A DNA stretch of 64,000 bases from Mycolicibacterium boenickei (GTDB lineage Bacteria > Actinomycetota > Actinomycetes > Mycobacteriales > Mycobacteriaceae), in assembly GCF_010731295.1 (NCBI RefSeq), contig NZ_AP022579.1, forward strand, positions 3,224,001 to 3,288,000, read 5' to 3'. The position numbers and the translations under genes are program-made. How positions within the stretch are numbered: position 1 is the first letter of the stretch; the number at the start of each line of letters is the position of its first letter. The notes beneath the pieces were generated by a model. It saw only the letters and a list, made by a program, of their open reading frames with translations, had not been told where the DNA came from and ran no database searches. Positions 52,045 through 60,722 of the stretch are shown one piece after another.

Positions 52045-53235
52045 GTGTCGGGCGGTATGAACTTCGAGCTGACCGAGGACCAGCAGCTGATCCGCAATTC
52101 GGTGGCGGAGCTGGCGGGCAAGTTCGACGATCACTATTGGATGACCAAGGACCAGGCCCACGAGTTCCCGCAGGAGTTCTACGACGCCATCGCAGGCGGG
52201 GGCTGGCTCGGGATGACCATTCCCGAGGAGTACGGGGGACACGGCCTCGGCATCACCGAGGCCACCATCCTGGCCGAGGAAGTGGCCCGCTCCGGCGGAG
52301 CCATGAATGCGGCCAGTGCGATCCACATGTCGATCTTCGGGATGCAGCCGGTGGTGGTGTTCGGCTCCGAGGAAATGAAGAAGGCGACGCTCCCGCGCAT
52401 CGTCAACGGGGACCTGCATGTGTGCTTCGGCGTCACCGAACCCGGTGCCGGCCTGGACACGTCGCGCATCACCACGTTCGCCAAGAAGGACGGCGAAAAT
52501 TACGTGGTCAACGGCCGCAAGGTGTGGATCTCCAAGGCTCTTGAGTCCGAGAAGATCCTGCTGCTCACTCGCACGGAGTCCCGCGAGGACGTGGAGAAAC
52601 GCGGAGGCAAGCCGACCGAGGGACTGACGCTGTTCCTGACCGACCTCGACCGCGACCACGTCGAGATCCGTCCCATCAACAAGATGGGGCGGAATGCGGT
52701 GAGCTCCAACGAGTTGTTCATCGACGACCTGCGGGTTCCTGCCGAACACCGGATCGGCGAGGAGGGCAACGGATTCAAGTACATCCTGCACGGGCTCAAC
52801 CCGGAACGGATGCTGATCGCGGCCGAGGCCCTTGGCATCGGGCGGGTGGCGCTGGACCGCGCGGTCAAGTACGCCAACGAACGTGTGGTGTTCGACCGGC
52901 CGATCGGAATGAACCAGGGCATCCAGTTCCCGCTCGCCGATTCACTGGCCCGCTTGGATGCCGCCGAACTGATCCTGCGCAAGGCCACCTGGCTCTACGA
53001 CAACGGCAAGCCATGTGGCCGTGAGGCCAACATGGCCAAATACCTCTGCGCGGATGCGGGTTTCGGTGCGGCCGACCGCGCCCTGCAGACCCACGGCGGG
53101 ATGGGCTACTCCGAGGAATACAACATCTCCCGGTTCTTCCGGGAGTCCCGGCTGATGAAGATCGCACCGGTGAGTCAGGAGATGATCCTGAACTTCCTGA
53201 GTGCGAACGTTCTCGGCCTGCCCAAGAGCTACTAG
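52045..53235 (+). CDS. Acyl-CoA dehydrogenase family protein
   Basis: A full-length 396-residue acyl-CoA dehydrogenase: FGVTEPGAGLDTSRI as flavin loop, VNGRKVWISKA, and DRALQTHGGMGYSEEYNISRFFR near the C-terminus. The segment that usually reads YEGTxE reads KIAPVSQEM, so the canonical catalytic Glu is missing; subgroups with this ending exist and may use another base. GTG start with AGGAG upstream. Second gene of the plus operon, before an SDR and CoA transferase, in keeping with oxidation of a CoA thioester. Confidence 0.9.
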   Translation: MSGGMNFELTEDQQLIRNSVAELAGKFDDHYWMTKDQAHEFPQEFYDAIAGGGWLGMTIPEEYGGHGLGITEATILAEEVARSGGAMNAASAIHMSIFGMQPVVVFGSEEMKKATLPRIVNGDLHVCFGVTEPGAGLDTSRITTFAKKDGENYVVNGRKVWISKALESEKILLLTRTESREDVEKRGGKPTEGLTLFLTDLDRDHVEIRPINKMGRNAVSSNELFIDDLRVPAEHRIGEEGNGFKYILHGLNPERMLIAAEALGIGRVALDRAVKYANERVVFDRPIGMNQGIQFPLADSLARLDAAELILRKATWLYDNGKPCGREANMAKYLCADAGFGAADRALQTHGGMGYSEEYNISRFFRESRLMKIAPVSQEMILNFLSANVLGLPKSY

Positions 53236-53250
53236 GAGATATCCAGATCG

Positions 53251-54009
53251 ATGAGGACTTATTTCGACCTGACCGGACGTTCGGCACTCGTGACCGGCGC
53301 CGGTGCCGGGATCGGCGCGGCGGTTTCCGAGGCGCTGGCCGCCGCCGGTGCGTCGGTGCTCGTCACCGACATCAGCGGTGAGGCGGCTGCGAAGGTCGCC
53401 GACCGGATCAATACCGCCGGTGGCAAGGCGGACAGTGCGGCGCTGGACGTCAGCGACCGTGACGCGGCGGTGGCTGCGGCGGCGCAGGCCGCCGCACTCG
53501 GTGAGGGCAACCTGCACATCGTGGTCAACAACGCGGGCGTCACGTCGCCGGCGATGTTCCCCAAGCTGACCGACGAGACGTTCCGCGTCACCTTCGACAT
53601 CCACGTCATGGGCACCTTCCACGTCACCCAGGCGGCGCTGCCGCACATGCCGACCGACGGGACCGGCCGCGTCATCAACGTCACCTCTTCGGCGGGCATC
53701 ACCGGCACCCTGGGGCAGGTCAACTACTCAGCCGCCAAGGCCGGGCTGATCGGGTTCACCAAATCCCTGGCCCGTGAGCTCGCCACCAAGAACATCATGG
53801 TCAACGCCCTGGCGCCGCTGGCGGCGACGCCGATGACGGAAACCATCCGTACCAACGAGAAGTTCGCGGCCAACATGATGAACCGCATCCCGCTCAAGCG
53901 GTGGGCCGAGGCCGACGAGGTCGCGGGCGCCTTCGTCTTCCTGGCCTCCGATGCCGCGTCGTACATCACCGGGCAGGTGCTCCCGGTCGATGGCGGCATG
54001 GTTATGTGA
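53251..54009 (+). CDS. Short-chain dehydrogenase/reductase (FabG-like)
   Basis: A 252-residue SDR: GAGAGIG near 14, NNAGVT near 93, Ser in VTSSAGITG and YSAAK as YxxxK, and the DGGMVM ending typical of FabG-like 3-hydroxyacyl dehydrogenases. ATG with AGGAG-like upstream sequence, 15 bases after the acyl-CoA dehydrogenase. Likely oxidises a 3-hydroxyacyl-CoA before the thiolase step two genes later. Confidence 0.9.
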   Translation: MRTYFDLTGRSALVTGAGAGIGAAVSEALAAAGASVLVTDISGEAAAKVADRINTAGGKADSAALDVSDRDAAVAAAAQAAALGEGNLHIVVNNAGVTSPAMFPKLTDETFRVTFDIHVMGTFHVTQAALPHMPTDGTGRVINVTSSAGITGTLGQVNYSAAKAGLIGFTKSLARELATKNIMVNALAPLAATPMTETIRTNEKFAANMMNRIPLKRWAEADEVAGAFVFLASDAASYITGQVLPVDGGMVM

Positions 54010-54013
54010 CCCT

Positions 54014-55252
54014 GTGAGCGAGTTTACGAGCGAACCACCGACGACGGACTTGCCGCTGGCCGGTATCACCGTCATCGCGATGGAACAGGCGGTCTCCGCG
54101 CCGATGTGCACCCGCGTGCTGGCGGACTTCGGCGCCAGGGTGATCAAGATCGAGAACCCGAAGGGGGGCGACTTCGCCCGCGACTACGACGACGTCGTGC
54201 TCGGCCAGGCGGCCCATTTCGTATGGGCCAACCGGGGCAAGGAGTCGGTCACGCTCAATCTGAAGTCGCCCGAGGGGATGGCGGTGTTGCACCGGTTGCT
54301 CGACGGTGCCGACGCGTTCGTGTCCAATCTCGCTCCCGGCGCCACCGCACGGCTGGGGTTGGGCCCAGAGGATCTCAAGGTGCGTCATCCCCAGGTGATC
54401 CCGCTGGAGATCGATGGATACGGCCCAGGTGGGCCCCTGTCGCACAAGCGCGCCTACGACCTGCTGGTGCAGGCCGAATCCGGTTCCTGCGCGTCGACCG
54501 GTTATGCCGGGATGCCGGCCAAACCTGGTGCGGCGGTTGCCGATATCACCACCGGGCTGTACTCGGCGCTGTCCATCATGGCGCTGCTGCTCGGCCGGGC
54601 ACGAATTGGCGACACCGCCGCCGCGCCCGCCGTTGCGGTCAGTCTGTTCGACACCATGACCGACATCATGGGGTACCAGCTGACGTACACCCAGCACTCG
54701 GGGATCGACCAGGTTCCGCTGGGGATGAGTTCCCCTGCGGTCGCGCCTTACGGTGCGTTTGACACCCGCGACGGGCAGACCGTCGTGCTGGGGACCACCA
54801 ACGACCGGGAATGGCAGCGGTTGGCCCGTGAGATCATCCAGCGCCCCGATCTCGCCGACGACCCGCGCTTCGCCACCAACTCCGACCGCTGCGCCCATCG
54901 GGACGAGCTGAACAAGGCCATCGAATCCTGGTGTGCCGAGCATGATCTCGATGACATCCAGCAGACCGCTGACGATGCCGGGATCGGCAACTCGCGCTAC
55001 AACCTGCCCAGCGAGGTCATCACCCATCCGCACCTGCAGGCACGGGACCGGTGGCGCCAGGTCGACACTCCCAGCGGAGAGATCTCGGCTCTGTTGCCGC
55101 CGCCGGTGATCAGCGGTATGGAGTTGGGCATGGGTGCGGTTCCGGGCCTCGGTGAGCACACCGATGAGGTCCTCGGCGGTATCGGCCTGAGCGTCGAGCA
55201 GATCGCCGCCCTGCGGGAGCAGGGTGCGATCGGCCCGGCCTACCAGTCTTAG
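54014..55252 (+). CDS. Family III CoA transferase (CaiB/BaiF type)
   Basis: A 412-residue transferase with the MEQAVSAPMCTRVLADFGARVIK signature split over 22-44 and the catalytic Asp213 in VSLFDTM. Normal length with the usual GEHTDEVL C-terminal part, in contrast to the trimmed enzyme at 5795. GTG start at 54014, 4 bases after the SDR stop. It would activate a pathway acid by transferring CoA from another thioester without ATP. Confidence 0.9.
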   Translation: MSEFTSEPPTTDLPLAGITVIAMEQAVSAPMCTRVLADFGARVIKIENPKGGDFARDYDDVVLGQAAHFVWANRGKESVTLNLKSPEGMAVLHRLLDGADAFVSNLAPGATARLGLGPEDLKVRHPQVIPLEIDGYGPGGPLSHKRAYDLLVQAESGSCASTGYAGMPAKPGAAVADITTGLYSALSIMALLLGRARIGDTAAAPAVAVSLFDTMTDIMGYQLTYTQHSGIDQVPLGMSSPAVAPYGAFDTRDGQTVVLGTTNDREWQRLAREIIQRPDLADDPRFATNSDRCAHRDELNKAIESWCAEHDLDDIQQTADDAGIGNSRYNLPSEVITHPHLQARDRWRQVDTPSGEISALLPPPVISGMELGMGAVPGLGEHTDEVLGGIGLSVEQIAALREQGAIGPAYQS

Positions 55253-55269
55253 TTCTAGAGGAGAATCCC

Positions 55270-56427
55270 ATGCGCGAAACCGTCATCGTCGAGGCCGTCC
55301 GCACCCCGGTCGGCAAGCGTAACGGCGGCCTGTCCGGGTTCCACGCCGCCGACCTGTCCGCACTGGTGCTCAACGCGCTGGTGGAGCGGGCGGGGATCAG
55401 CCCCGACATCATCGACGACGTGGTCTGGGGCTGCGTCTCCCAGGTCGGTGACCAGTCCAGCAACATCGGCCGCTACTCGGTGCTGGCCGCGGGCTGGCCC
55501 GAACACATCCCGGGTACCACGGTCAACCGGGCTTGCGGATCCAGCCAGCAGGCACTGGATTTCGCGGTCCAGGCCGTGATGTCCGGCCAGCAGGATGTGG
55601 TGGTCGCAGGCGGGGTCGAGGTGATGAGCAAGGTGCCGCTGGGTGCGGCCCGCGCCACCGGAACCCCCTACGGGCCGAAAGTATTCGAGCGTTATAAGGA
55701 TTTCGGGTTCAACCAGGGCATCTCGGCCGAGATGATCGCGCAGAAGTGGGGTTTCAGCCGAACCCAGCTCGATGAGTATTCGGTGGCCTCGCACGAGCGG
55801 GCCGCGGCTGCCCAGGATCGCGGCGCGTTCGAGAACCAGATGATCACCGTGTTTCCCGATCCGGCAGATCAGCTCGACCCAGTAGTCGCCGACGAAGGAG
55901 TGCGCCGGGGCACCACGGTGGAGAAGCTGGCCGGTCTCAAGCCCGCCTTCGCCGAGGACGGGGTGATCCACGCGGGCAACTCCTCACAGATCTCCGACGG
56001 GGCCGCGGCTCTGCTGGTGATGACCTCGGAAGCCGCGGTGGCCATGGGGCTTTCGCCGATCGCGCGCTACCGCGCCGGCGCGGTGACGGGAGCAGACCCG
56101 GTGCTGATGCTGACCGGGCCGATCCCGGCCACCGAAAAGGTGCTGCACAAGGCCGGAGTCCGCCTCGACGAGGTCGGCGTGTTCGAGGTGAACGAGGCTT
56201 TCGCCCCGGTGCCCCTGGCCTGGCTGGCCGAGACGGGTGCCGACGAGGCGAAGCTGAACCCGCTCGGCGGCGCCATCGCACTGGGGCACCCGCTCGGTGC
56301 GTCAGGTGCGGTGCTGATGACCCGGATGATCAACCACATGCGCGACAACGGAATTCGGTACGGCTTGCAGACCATGTGTGAGGGCGGCGGCACCGCCAAC
56401 GCCACGCTGGTCGAGCTCATCGACTGA
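55270..56427 (+). CDS. Thiolase (acetyl-CoA acyltransferase, FadA type)
   Basis: A 385-residue degradative thiolase with nucleophile Cys89 in NRACGSS, His340 in ALGHPLGASG and Cys370 in QTMCEGGG, plus NEAFAP. All catalytic residues are present. ATG with AGAGGAG upstream. It completes a beta-oxidation set with the dehydrogenases and SDR of the same operon. It differs from the thiolase at 14632 in the active-site flanks, so the two probably accept different ketoacyl-CoAs. Confidence 0.95.
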   Translation: MRETVIVEAVRTPVGKRNGGLSGFHAADLSALVLNALVERAGISPDIIDDVVWGCVSQVGDQSSNIGRYSVLAAGWPEHIPGTTVNRACGSSQQALDFAVQAVMSGQQDVVVAGGVEVMSKVPLGAARATGTPYGPKVFERYKDFGFNQGISAEMIAQKWGFSRTQLDEYSVASHERAAAAQDRGAFENQMITVFPDPADQLDPVVADEGVRRGTTVEKLAGLKPAFAEDGVIHAGNSSQISDGAAALLVMTSEAAVAMGLSPIARYRAGAVTGADPVLMLTGPIPATEKVLHKAGVRLDEVGVFEVNEAFAPVPLAWLAETGADEAKLNPLGGAIALGHPLGASGAVLMTRMINHMRDNGIRYGLQTMCEGGGTANATLVELID

Positions 56428-56442
56428 CGCTAGGGAGAAGTA

Positions 56443-57591
56443 GTGCAACGCAATCTGTTCACCGAGGACCACGAGGCATTCCGCGCGCTCGCCCGTGATT
56501 TCATCGAAAAGGAAGTCGTGCCGGCCTATCCCGAGTGGGAGAAGGGCGGGCGCATGCCCCGCGACGTGTTCAAACAGATGGGTGAACTCGGCATGCTCGG
56601 GATGGCGATTCCCGAGGAGTACGGCGGCGCGGGCATAACGGACTATCGCTACAACGTGGTGCTGCAGGAGGAGGCCGCCCGCGCGCTGGTCACGCTGTCG
56701 ACGGTGCGAACCCAACTCGAGGTGATCCTGCCGTACTTCCTGCACTACGCGAACGACGAGCAGCGGCAGCGCTGGTTCCCCGGGCTGGCGGCAGGCACGC
56801 TGCTGACCGCGGTCGCGATGACCGAGCCGGGCACCGGGTCGGATCTGGCCGGGATGCGCACCACCGCGGTGCGGGACGGTGACGAGTACGTGCTCAACGG
56901 CGCCAAGACGTTCATCACCGGCGGCATCCAGGCCGATCTGGTGGTCGTGGTGGCGCGGACCTCCACAGACCCGGAGAACCGGCGCAAGGGGCTGACCCTG
57001 CTGGTGGTCGAGGACGGGATGGCGGGCTTCGAGCGGGGTCGCGAGCTAGAGAAGATGGGCTGCAAGGTGCAGGACACGGCGGAACTGTCGTTCACCGACG
57101 TCCGTGTCCCCGTGGCCAACGTGCTGGGGGAGGAGGGTGAGGCGTTCAGCTACCTGGGCCACAACCTGGCCCAGGAACGGCTCACCGTGGCCGTCGGTTC
57201 GGTGGCACAGGCCCGTTCGGCGATCGCCGCGGCGATCGACTACACCAAAGATCGCAAGGCATTCGGCCAGCCGGTGGCATCGTTCCAGAACACCAAGTTC
57301 GAACTCGCGGCGTGCTCGACCGAGGTCGAAGCGGCGCAGGCGATGCTCGACCGGGCGGTGGCGCTACACGTCGACGGCGAGCTGTCCGGTGCCGACGCGG
57401 CCCGGGTGAAACTGTTCTGCACGGAGATGCAGGCGCGGGTCATCGATCGTTGCCTGCAGCTCTTCGGCGGGTACGGCTACATGATGGAGTACCCCATCGC
57501 GCGGCTGTACACGGACGCCCGGGTGGCCCGCATCTATGCCGGCACCAGCGAGGTCATGAAGGTGATCATCGCGAAGTCCCTGGGGCTCTGA
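56443..57591 (+). CDS. Acyl-CoA dehydrogenase
   Basis: A 382-residue acyl-CoA dehydrogenase of the long-chain/isovaleryl-like subgroup: VAMTEPGTGSDLAGMR, LNGAKTFITGG, and C-terminal RIYAGTSEVMKVIIAKSLGL. The canonical YEGT Glu is Ala, and the Glu in LAQERLTVAVG occupies the helix-G base position used by isovaleryl-CoA dehydrogenases, which suggests a branched or long substrate. GTG start, 15 bases after the thiolase; last gene of the operon. Confidence 0.92.
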   Translation: MQRNLFTEDHEAFRALARDFIEKEVVPAYPEWEKGGRMPRDVFKQMGELGMLGMAIPEEYGGAGITDYRYNVVLQEEAARALVTLSTVRTQLEVILPYFLHYANDEQRQRWFPGLAAGTLLTAVAMTEPGTGSDLAGMRTTAVRDGDEYVLNGAKTFITGGIQADLVVVVARTSTDPENRRKGLTLLVVEDGMAGFERGRELEKMGCKVQDTAELSFTDVRVPVANVLGEEGEAFSYLGHNLAQERLTVAVGSVAQARSAIAAAIDYTKDRKAFGQPVASFQNTKFELAACSTEVEAAQAMLDRAVALHVDGELSGADAARVKLFCTEMQARVIDRCLQLFGGYGYMMEYPIARLYTDARVARIYAGTSEVMKVIIAKSLGL

Positions 57592-57645
57592 CCGGGCATA
57601 TCCGGCCGTTGTGACGGCTGCCGGAAAAATCTTTCCCTGAGACGC

Positions 57646-57692
57646 TTGTCACAGCGGTCAAACCAACTTACTGTGTGTTCACTAGGTTGGTT
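57646..57692 (+). promoter_or_regulatory. Promoter and operator of the TetR gene
   Basis: A -35-like TTGTCA (57646-57651), a 17-base spacer and a -10-like TACTGT (57669-57674) are overlapped by an inverted repeat: AACCAACTTA (57661-57670) and TAGGTTGGTT (57683-57692), complementary at 9 of 10 positions. A layout typical of TetR autorepression, with a motif distinct from the other two TetR sites. Confidence 0.6.
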
Positions 57693-57707
57693 CGACGAAG
57701 GAGTCCG

Positions 57708-58373
57708 GTGGCTTCAGTGGCAGGGGCGGAGGCGTCTTCCGGGGGTGCACGGCCCTATGAGACGCTCCTGGCCAAGGGGGAAGACCGCAGGCAGCGGATA
57801 CTTTCTGTGGCCGAGAAGCTGCTGGCCCGCAACGGTTGGCGCAACACCTCCCTGGCCCAGATCGCCAGGGAGGTGGGTGTCACCCCGGCCGGTCTGCTGC
57901 ACCATTTCGAGTCCAAGGAGCAACTGCTCAACGCGGTGCTCGATGCGCGCGATCATGACGATGACACCCACGCGGACCGCTCCGGTGATCTCGCTCAGGA
58001 GATCAAGCGGGTCGCCGAGCGCTTCGTCCGCGCGCCCGAGTTGGTCGGCACGTTCACGGTGCTGCTGGTCGAGAACATCCAACCCGACGCTCCACTGCAC
58101 GATCGTTTGCTGAAACGACAGCAGGCGGCGCGGGACATCGTCGCGGACATCATCACCCGCGGCCAGCTCAGTGGCCGCTATCGCTCCGACTTCGACGCGG
58201 CCACCAAGGCCGTGGAAATCCTGGCATTCATCAATGGAATGGAGACCTCATGGCTACTCGATCCCTCGCTCCCGTTGACGGACGTGTTCACGAGCTACGC
58301 GGAGATGCTGGCGAGGGACTTGGAGCAGGACACAGAGCAGCCGGCCGGCCGCAACGGGGCGGCCGTCCAGTGA
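57708..58373 (+). CDS. TetR-family transcriptional regulator
   Basis: A 221-residue TetR protein with HTH at about 48-70 (SLAQIAREVGVTPAGLLHHF, then ESKEQLL). GTG at 57708 is taken because AAGGAG lies 4 bases upstream; an upstream GTG at 57675 would lie inside the operator. It is probably autoregulated through the inverted repeat at 57661-57692 and may control the next gene, 14 bases downstream. Ligand unknown. Confidence 0.88.
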   Translation: MASVAGAEASSGGARPYETLLAKGEDRRQRILSVAEKLLARNGWRNTSLAQIAREVGVTPAGLLHHFESKEQLLNAVLDARDHDDDTHADRSGDLAQEIKRVAERFVRAPELVGTFTVLLVENIQPDAPLHDRLLKRQQAARDIVADIITRGQLSGRYRSDFDAATKAVEILAFINGMETSWLLDPSLPLTDVFTSYAEMLARDLEQDTEQPAGRNGAAVQ

Positions 58374-58387
58374 GATTGGAGGACGAC

Positions 58388-58891
58388 ATGCGGTATCGGC
58401 TTGATGTGGTCGCCCCCTGTGTGGTGGACGCGGTCCGGTTCGCCGGTGGGTGGCTGGTCGACCGGGTGATGGCCGGGTGGGATGTCACGGTGCTGATCGG
58501 CGCCGACGAGGATGTCCGGCCGCTGGCGATCCTCGGGGTGGAGACCATCGCCCTGGAGTCGGTATTGGAGTCGTGGGAGGACCGCCCGCATCCGCAGACC
58601 GTCGCGGTGGCCGCGGATCTGTTCAACACCGACGAGCGGGTGCGACGCGGCGTGCTGGGGGCGCTGGAGCAGGGCCACACCGAGGTGACGCTGTGGGGTG
58701 ACGAGTGTCCCGCGGACCTGAGCGTCGACCCGGTGCGTCACGAACTATCCGCTGCCGCACGCGCTTTCAAAGCACAGGCGCTCGCGGCGGTCAACGATCC
58801 CGGAGCCAAGGTGGTCGGAAATACCGAGGCATTCCGCTGCGGCACGATGATCAGCCGCTCGGTGCCCGCGGATCTGATTCCCGCCAGCTGA
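58388..58891 (+). CDS. Conserved hypothetical protein
   Basis: 167 residues with no family that I recognise. Mixed alpha/beta character: an N-terminal CVVDAVRFAGGWLVDRVMAGWDVTVLIG, then an acidic middle and ALEQGHTEVTLWGDECP; two Cys near 11 and 117. No signal peptide. The ATG at 58388 has GGAGGA upstream, and the gene follows the TetR gene closely, so the regulator may act on it. Function not inferred. The next 173 bases to the secreted peptide hold no further gene. Confidence 0.75.
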   Translation: MRYRLDVVAPCVVDAVRFAGGWLVDRVMAGWDVTVLIGADEDVRPLAILGVETIALESVLESWEDRPHPQTVAVAADLFNTDERVRRGVLGALEQGHTEVTLWGDECPADLSVDPVRHELSAAARAFKAQALAAVNDPGAKVVGNTEAFRCGTMISRSVPADLIPAS

Positions 58892-59064
58892 TCTCTCGCC
58901 GAGCGTTTCTGCCACCGGCAGATCAATTTCTGCCACCGGAATTAACCCTTTGACCTCGATGTTTGATGATTCAGATCGACGAAATGGCACAACGGATCGT
59001 CGACCTGTGGAGCCGTAGCGCGATGCTCGACGCCACCTTCAACTCATCGGAAGAGGGCACCACA

Positions 59065-59235
59065 ATGAAGAAATACGGATTCGCCACCCTGATCGCCGGC
59101 GGCTTGGGCGCAGCGGTTCTCGGCTTGGCCGCGCCCGCCTCCGCCGAGCCGGTCACCCCGGTGGGGCCGCATTACAGCGTCGACAACCACGACCAGGTCA
59201 ACACCACCAACGGTTTCGTGGATCTGCCTTTCTGA
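59065..59235 (+). CDS. Small secreted peptide with Sec signal sequence
   Basis: Only 56 residues: MKKYGF, a hydrophobic core (ATLIAGGLGAAVLGLAA) and an AxA-type cleavage site PASAEP, leaving a mature peptide of about 33 residues with no Cys (VTPVGPHYSVDNHD, then NGFVDLPF). Mycobacteria carry several such exported peptides of unknown role. The ATG at 59065 follows GAGGG; a start at 58963 would bury the signal sequence. A hairpin follows at 59262-59317. Confidence 0.8.
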   Translation: MKKYGFATLIAGGLGAAVLGLAAPASAEPVTPVGPHYSVDNHDQVNTTNGFVDLPF

Positions 59236-59261
59236 ATCCGTCGACCCTGCGTACAGCTCGT

Positions 59262-59317
59262 CGAGTCTGCGTACAGATCGCGAAAACTCCCAATTTCACG
59301 ATCTGTACGCAGACTCG
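59262..59317. terminator. Bidirectional terminator-like hairpin between convergent genes
   Basis: Arms 59262-59280 and 59299-59317 are a perfect 19-bp inverted repeat (CGAGTCTGCGTACAGATCG and its complement) around an 18-base AT-richer loop. A further direct copy of CTGCGTACAG precedes it at 59247-59256. It fills the 94-base gap between the secreted-peptide and P450 stops. Confidence 0.7.
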
Positions 59318-59329
59318 GCGCCAGCCGGG

Positions 59330-60508
59330 CTAGACGAAAGTGGGCATCGCGGCCCAGCCCCGCACCGCGGCGGTCTCAGACGGCTTGGCGTTGGCCCAGT
59401 CGACATTCCACTCCGGGAAGCGTTTGAGGATCTCCTCCAAGGCGATGCGACCCTCCAGGCGGGCCAGCGCGTTGCCCATGCAGAAGTGTGTACCTGCACC
59501 GAAAGTCATGTGGGACTTCTGTTCCCGGTGGATGTCGAAGACATCGCCGTCGGGGGCGAACCGCCGATGGTCGCGGTTGGCCGCGCCGACCAGCATCAGC
59601 ATCGCCGAACCTGCCGGCACGGTCTGGCCGTAGTACTCGACATCGCGGGTGACATAGCGGGCGATCTGCAGTGCCGGCGGCTCCCAGCGCAGGATCTCCT
59701 CGATCGCCTGGGGAATGAGCTCGGGATTCTCCACCAGGTCGCGGCGTTGGTCCGGGACGTCGGCCAGGGTCTTTCCGGCCCAGCCGATCAGCCGCGTGGT
59801 GGTCTCGGAGCCGGCTGTTGCGATGACCGTCAGGTACAGCAGCAGCTCGTCGCGGCGCAGGGTGCGCACGGTGCCGGTCTCGTCGGTGAACTCGGCGTTG
59901 AGCAGGTCGGTCATGATGTCGTCGGACGGGTGCTGGGTGCGCCAGTCGATGAACTCGGCGAACACCTCACCGGTGGCCAGGGCGTCGACCGTCTGCCCCT
60001 GCAGGGTCTCCTCGCCGTGGTCGGTGATGGCGCGCTGCCGGTCCTCGGGGATGCCCAGCAGCATGCCGATGACGCGCATGGGCATCTGTTCGCCGAGGTC
60101 GTTGACGAAGTCGAAGCGGTCGGATCCGATCAGCGGGTCCAGGCAGCGTGCGGTGAATTCGCGGATCTGCGGTTCGAGTGCCAGCACCTTGCGCGGGGTG
60201 AACACCCGCGACAGCAGGTTGCGGTGGATGTTGTGGATCGGCGGATCCTCGAAGATCAGTGTTCCCGGCGGTATCTCCATGCCGGACTTGATGATCTCGA
60301 GCAGGGCTCCTCGCCCGGAGATGAATGTCTCATGGTCGATGACCGCCTTGTTCACGTCGTCGTAGCGACTCAGCGCGTAGAAGTCGTGCTGCTCGTTGTA
60401 ATACAGCGGGGCCTCTTCCCTGATCCGGGCGAACACCGAATAGGGATCCATATTGAGCTCGACGCTGTACGGGTCGTAGTACAGGTCGGCTTCGGTCGAC
60501 GTGGGCAC
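59330..60508 (-). CDS. Cytochrome P450
   Basis: A 392-residue mycobacterial P450: I-helix ATAGSETTTR near 234-243, ExxR as EEILR, and heme loop FGAGTHFCMGNALAR with the Cys ligand near 343. Hydroxylates a lipophilic substrate; no ferredoxin lies next to it, and the 3Fe-4S ferredoxin at 30759 is the nearest candidate. The GTG at 60506-60508 is chosen because AGGAG lies 7 bases upstream; ATG 60544 lacks such a site. The 214-base gap to the next gene holds a palindrome at 60668. Confidence 0.92.
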   Translation of the reverse strand: MPTSTEADLYYDPYSVELNMDPYSVFARIREEAPLYYNEQHDFYALSRYDDVNKAVIDHETFISGRGALLEIIKSGMEIPPGTLIFEDPPIHNIHRNLLSRVFTPRKVLALEPQIREFTARCLDPLIGSDRFDFVNDLGEQMPMRVIGMLLGIPEDRQRAITDHGEETLQGQTVDALATGEVFAEFIDWRTQHPSDDIMTDLLNAEFTDETGTVRTLRRDELLLYLTVIATAGSETTTRLIGWAGKTLADVPDQRRDLVENPELIPQAIEEILRWEPPALQIARYVTRDVEYYGQTVPAGSAMLMLVGAANRDHRRFAPDGDVFDIHREQKSHMTFGAGTHFCMGNALARLEGRIALEEILKRFPEWNVDWANAKPSETAAVRGWAAMPTFV

Positions 60509-60667
60509 GGCTGGTCTCCTGACCGTATCGAAAGGGCTGTGCATCTGCTTAGCAGGCCGGGGGCAGCCCGGTCAAGGATTGGTTGCCGGCGCCCGCGGCA
60601 GGGTGAATTCGATACGGGCTGTTGCGGATTGAAAGGTTCGCTGGTCCGGAAGCGATCTCTATCGGAA

Positions 60668-60691
60668 TTACACTCCGGCGCGCTAGTGTAA
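60668..60691. promoter_or_regulatory. Operator-like palindrome between P450 and NTF2-like genes
   Basis: TTACACT (60668-60674) and AGTGTAA (60685-60691) are perfectly complementary across a 10-base GC-rich centre. It lies 31 bases before the NTF2-like ATG in the divergent promoter region. A candidate regulator site; the regulator is unknown. Confidence 0.5.
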
Positions 60692-60722
60692 ATATCTGCC
60701 AACAACGGCCGACGGGGGACTG

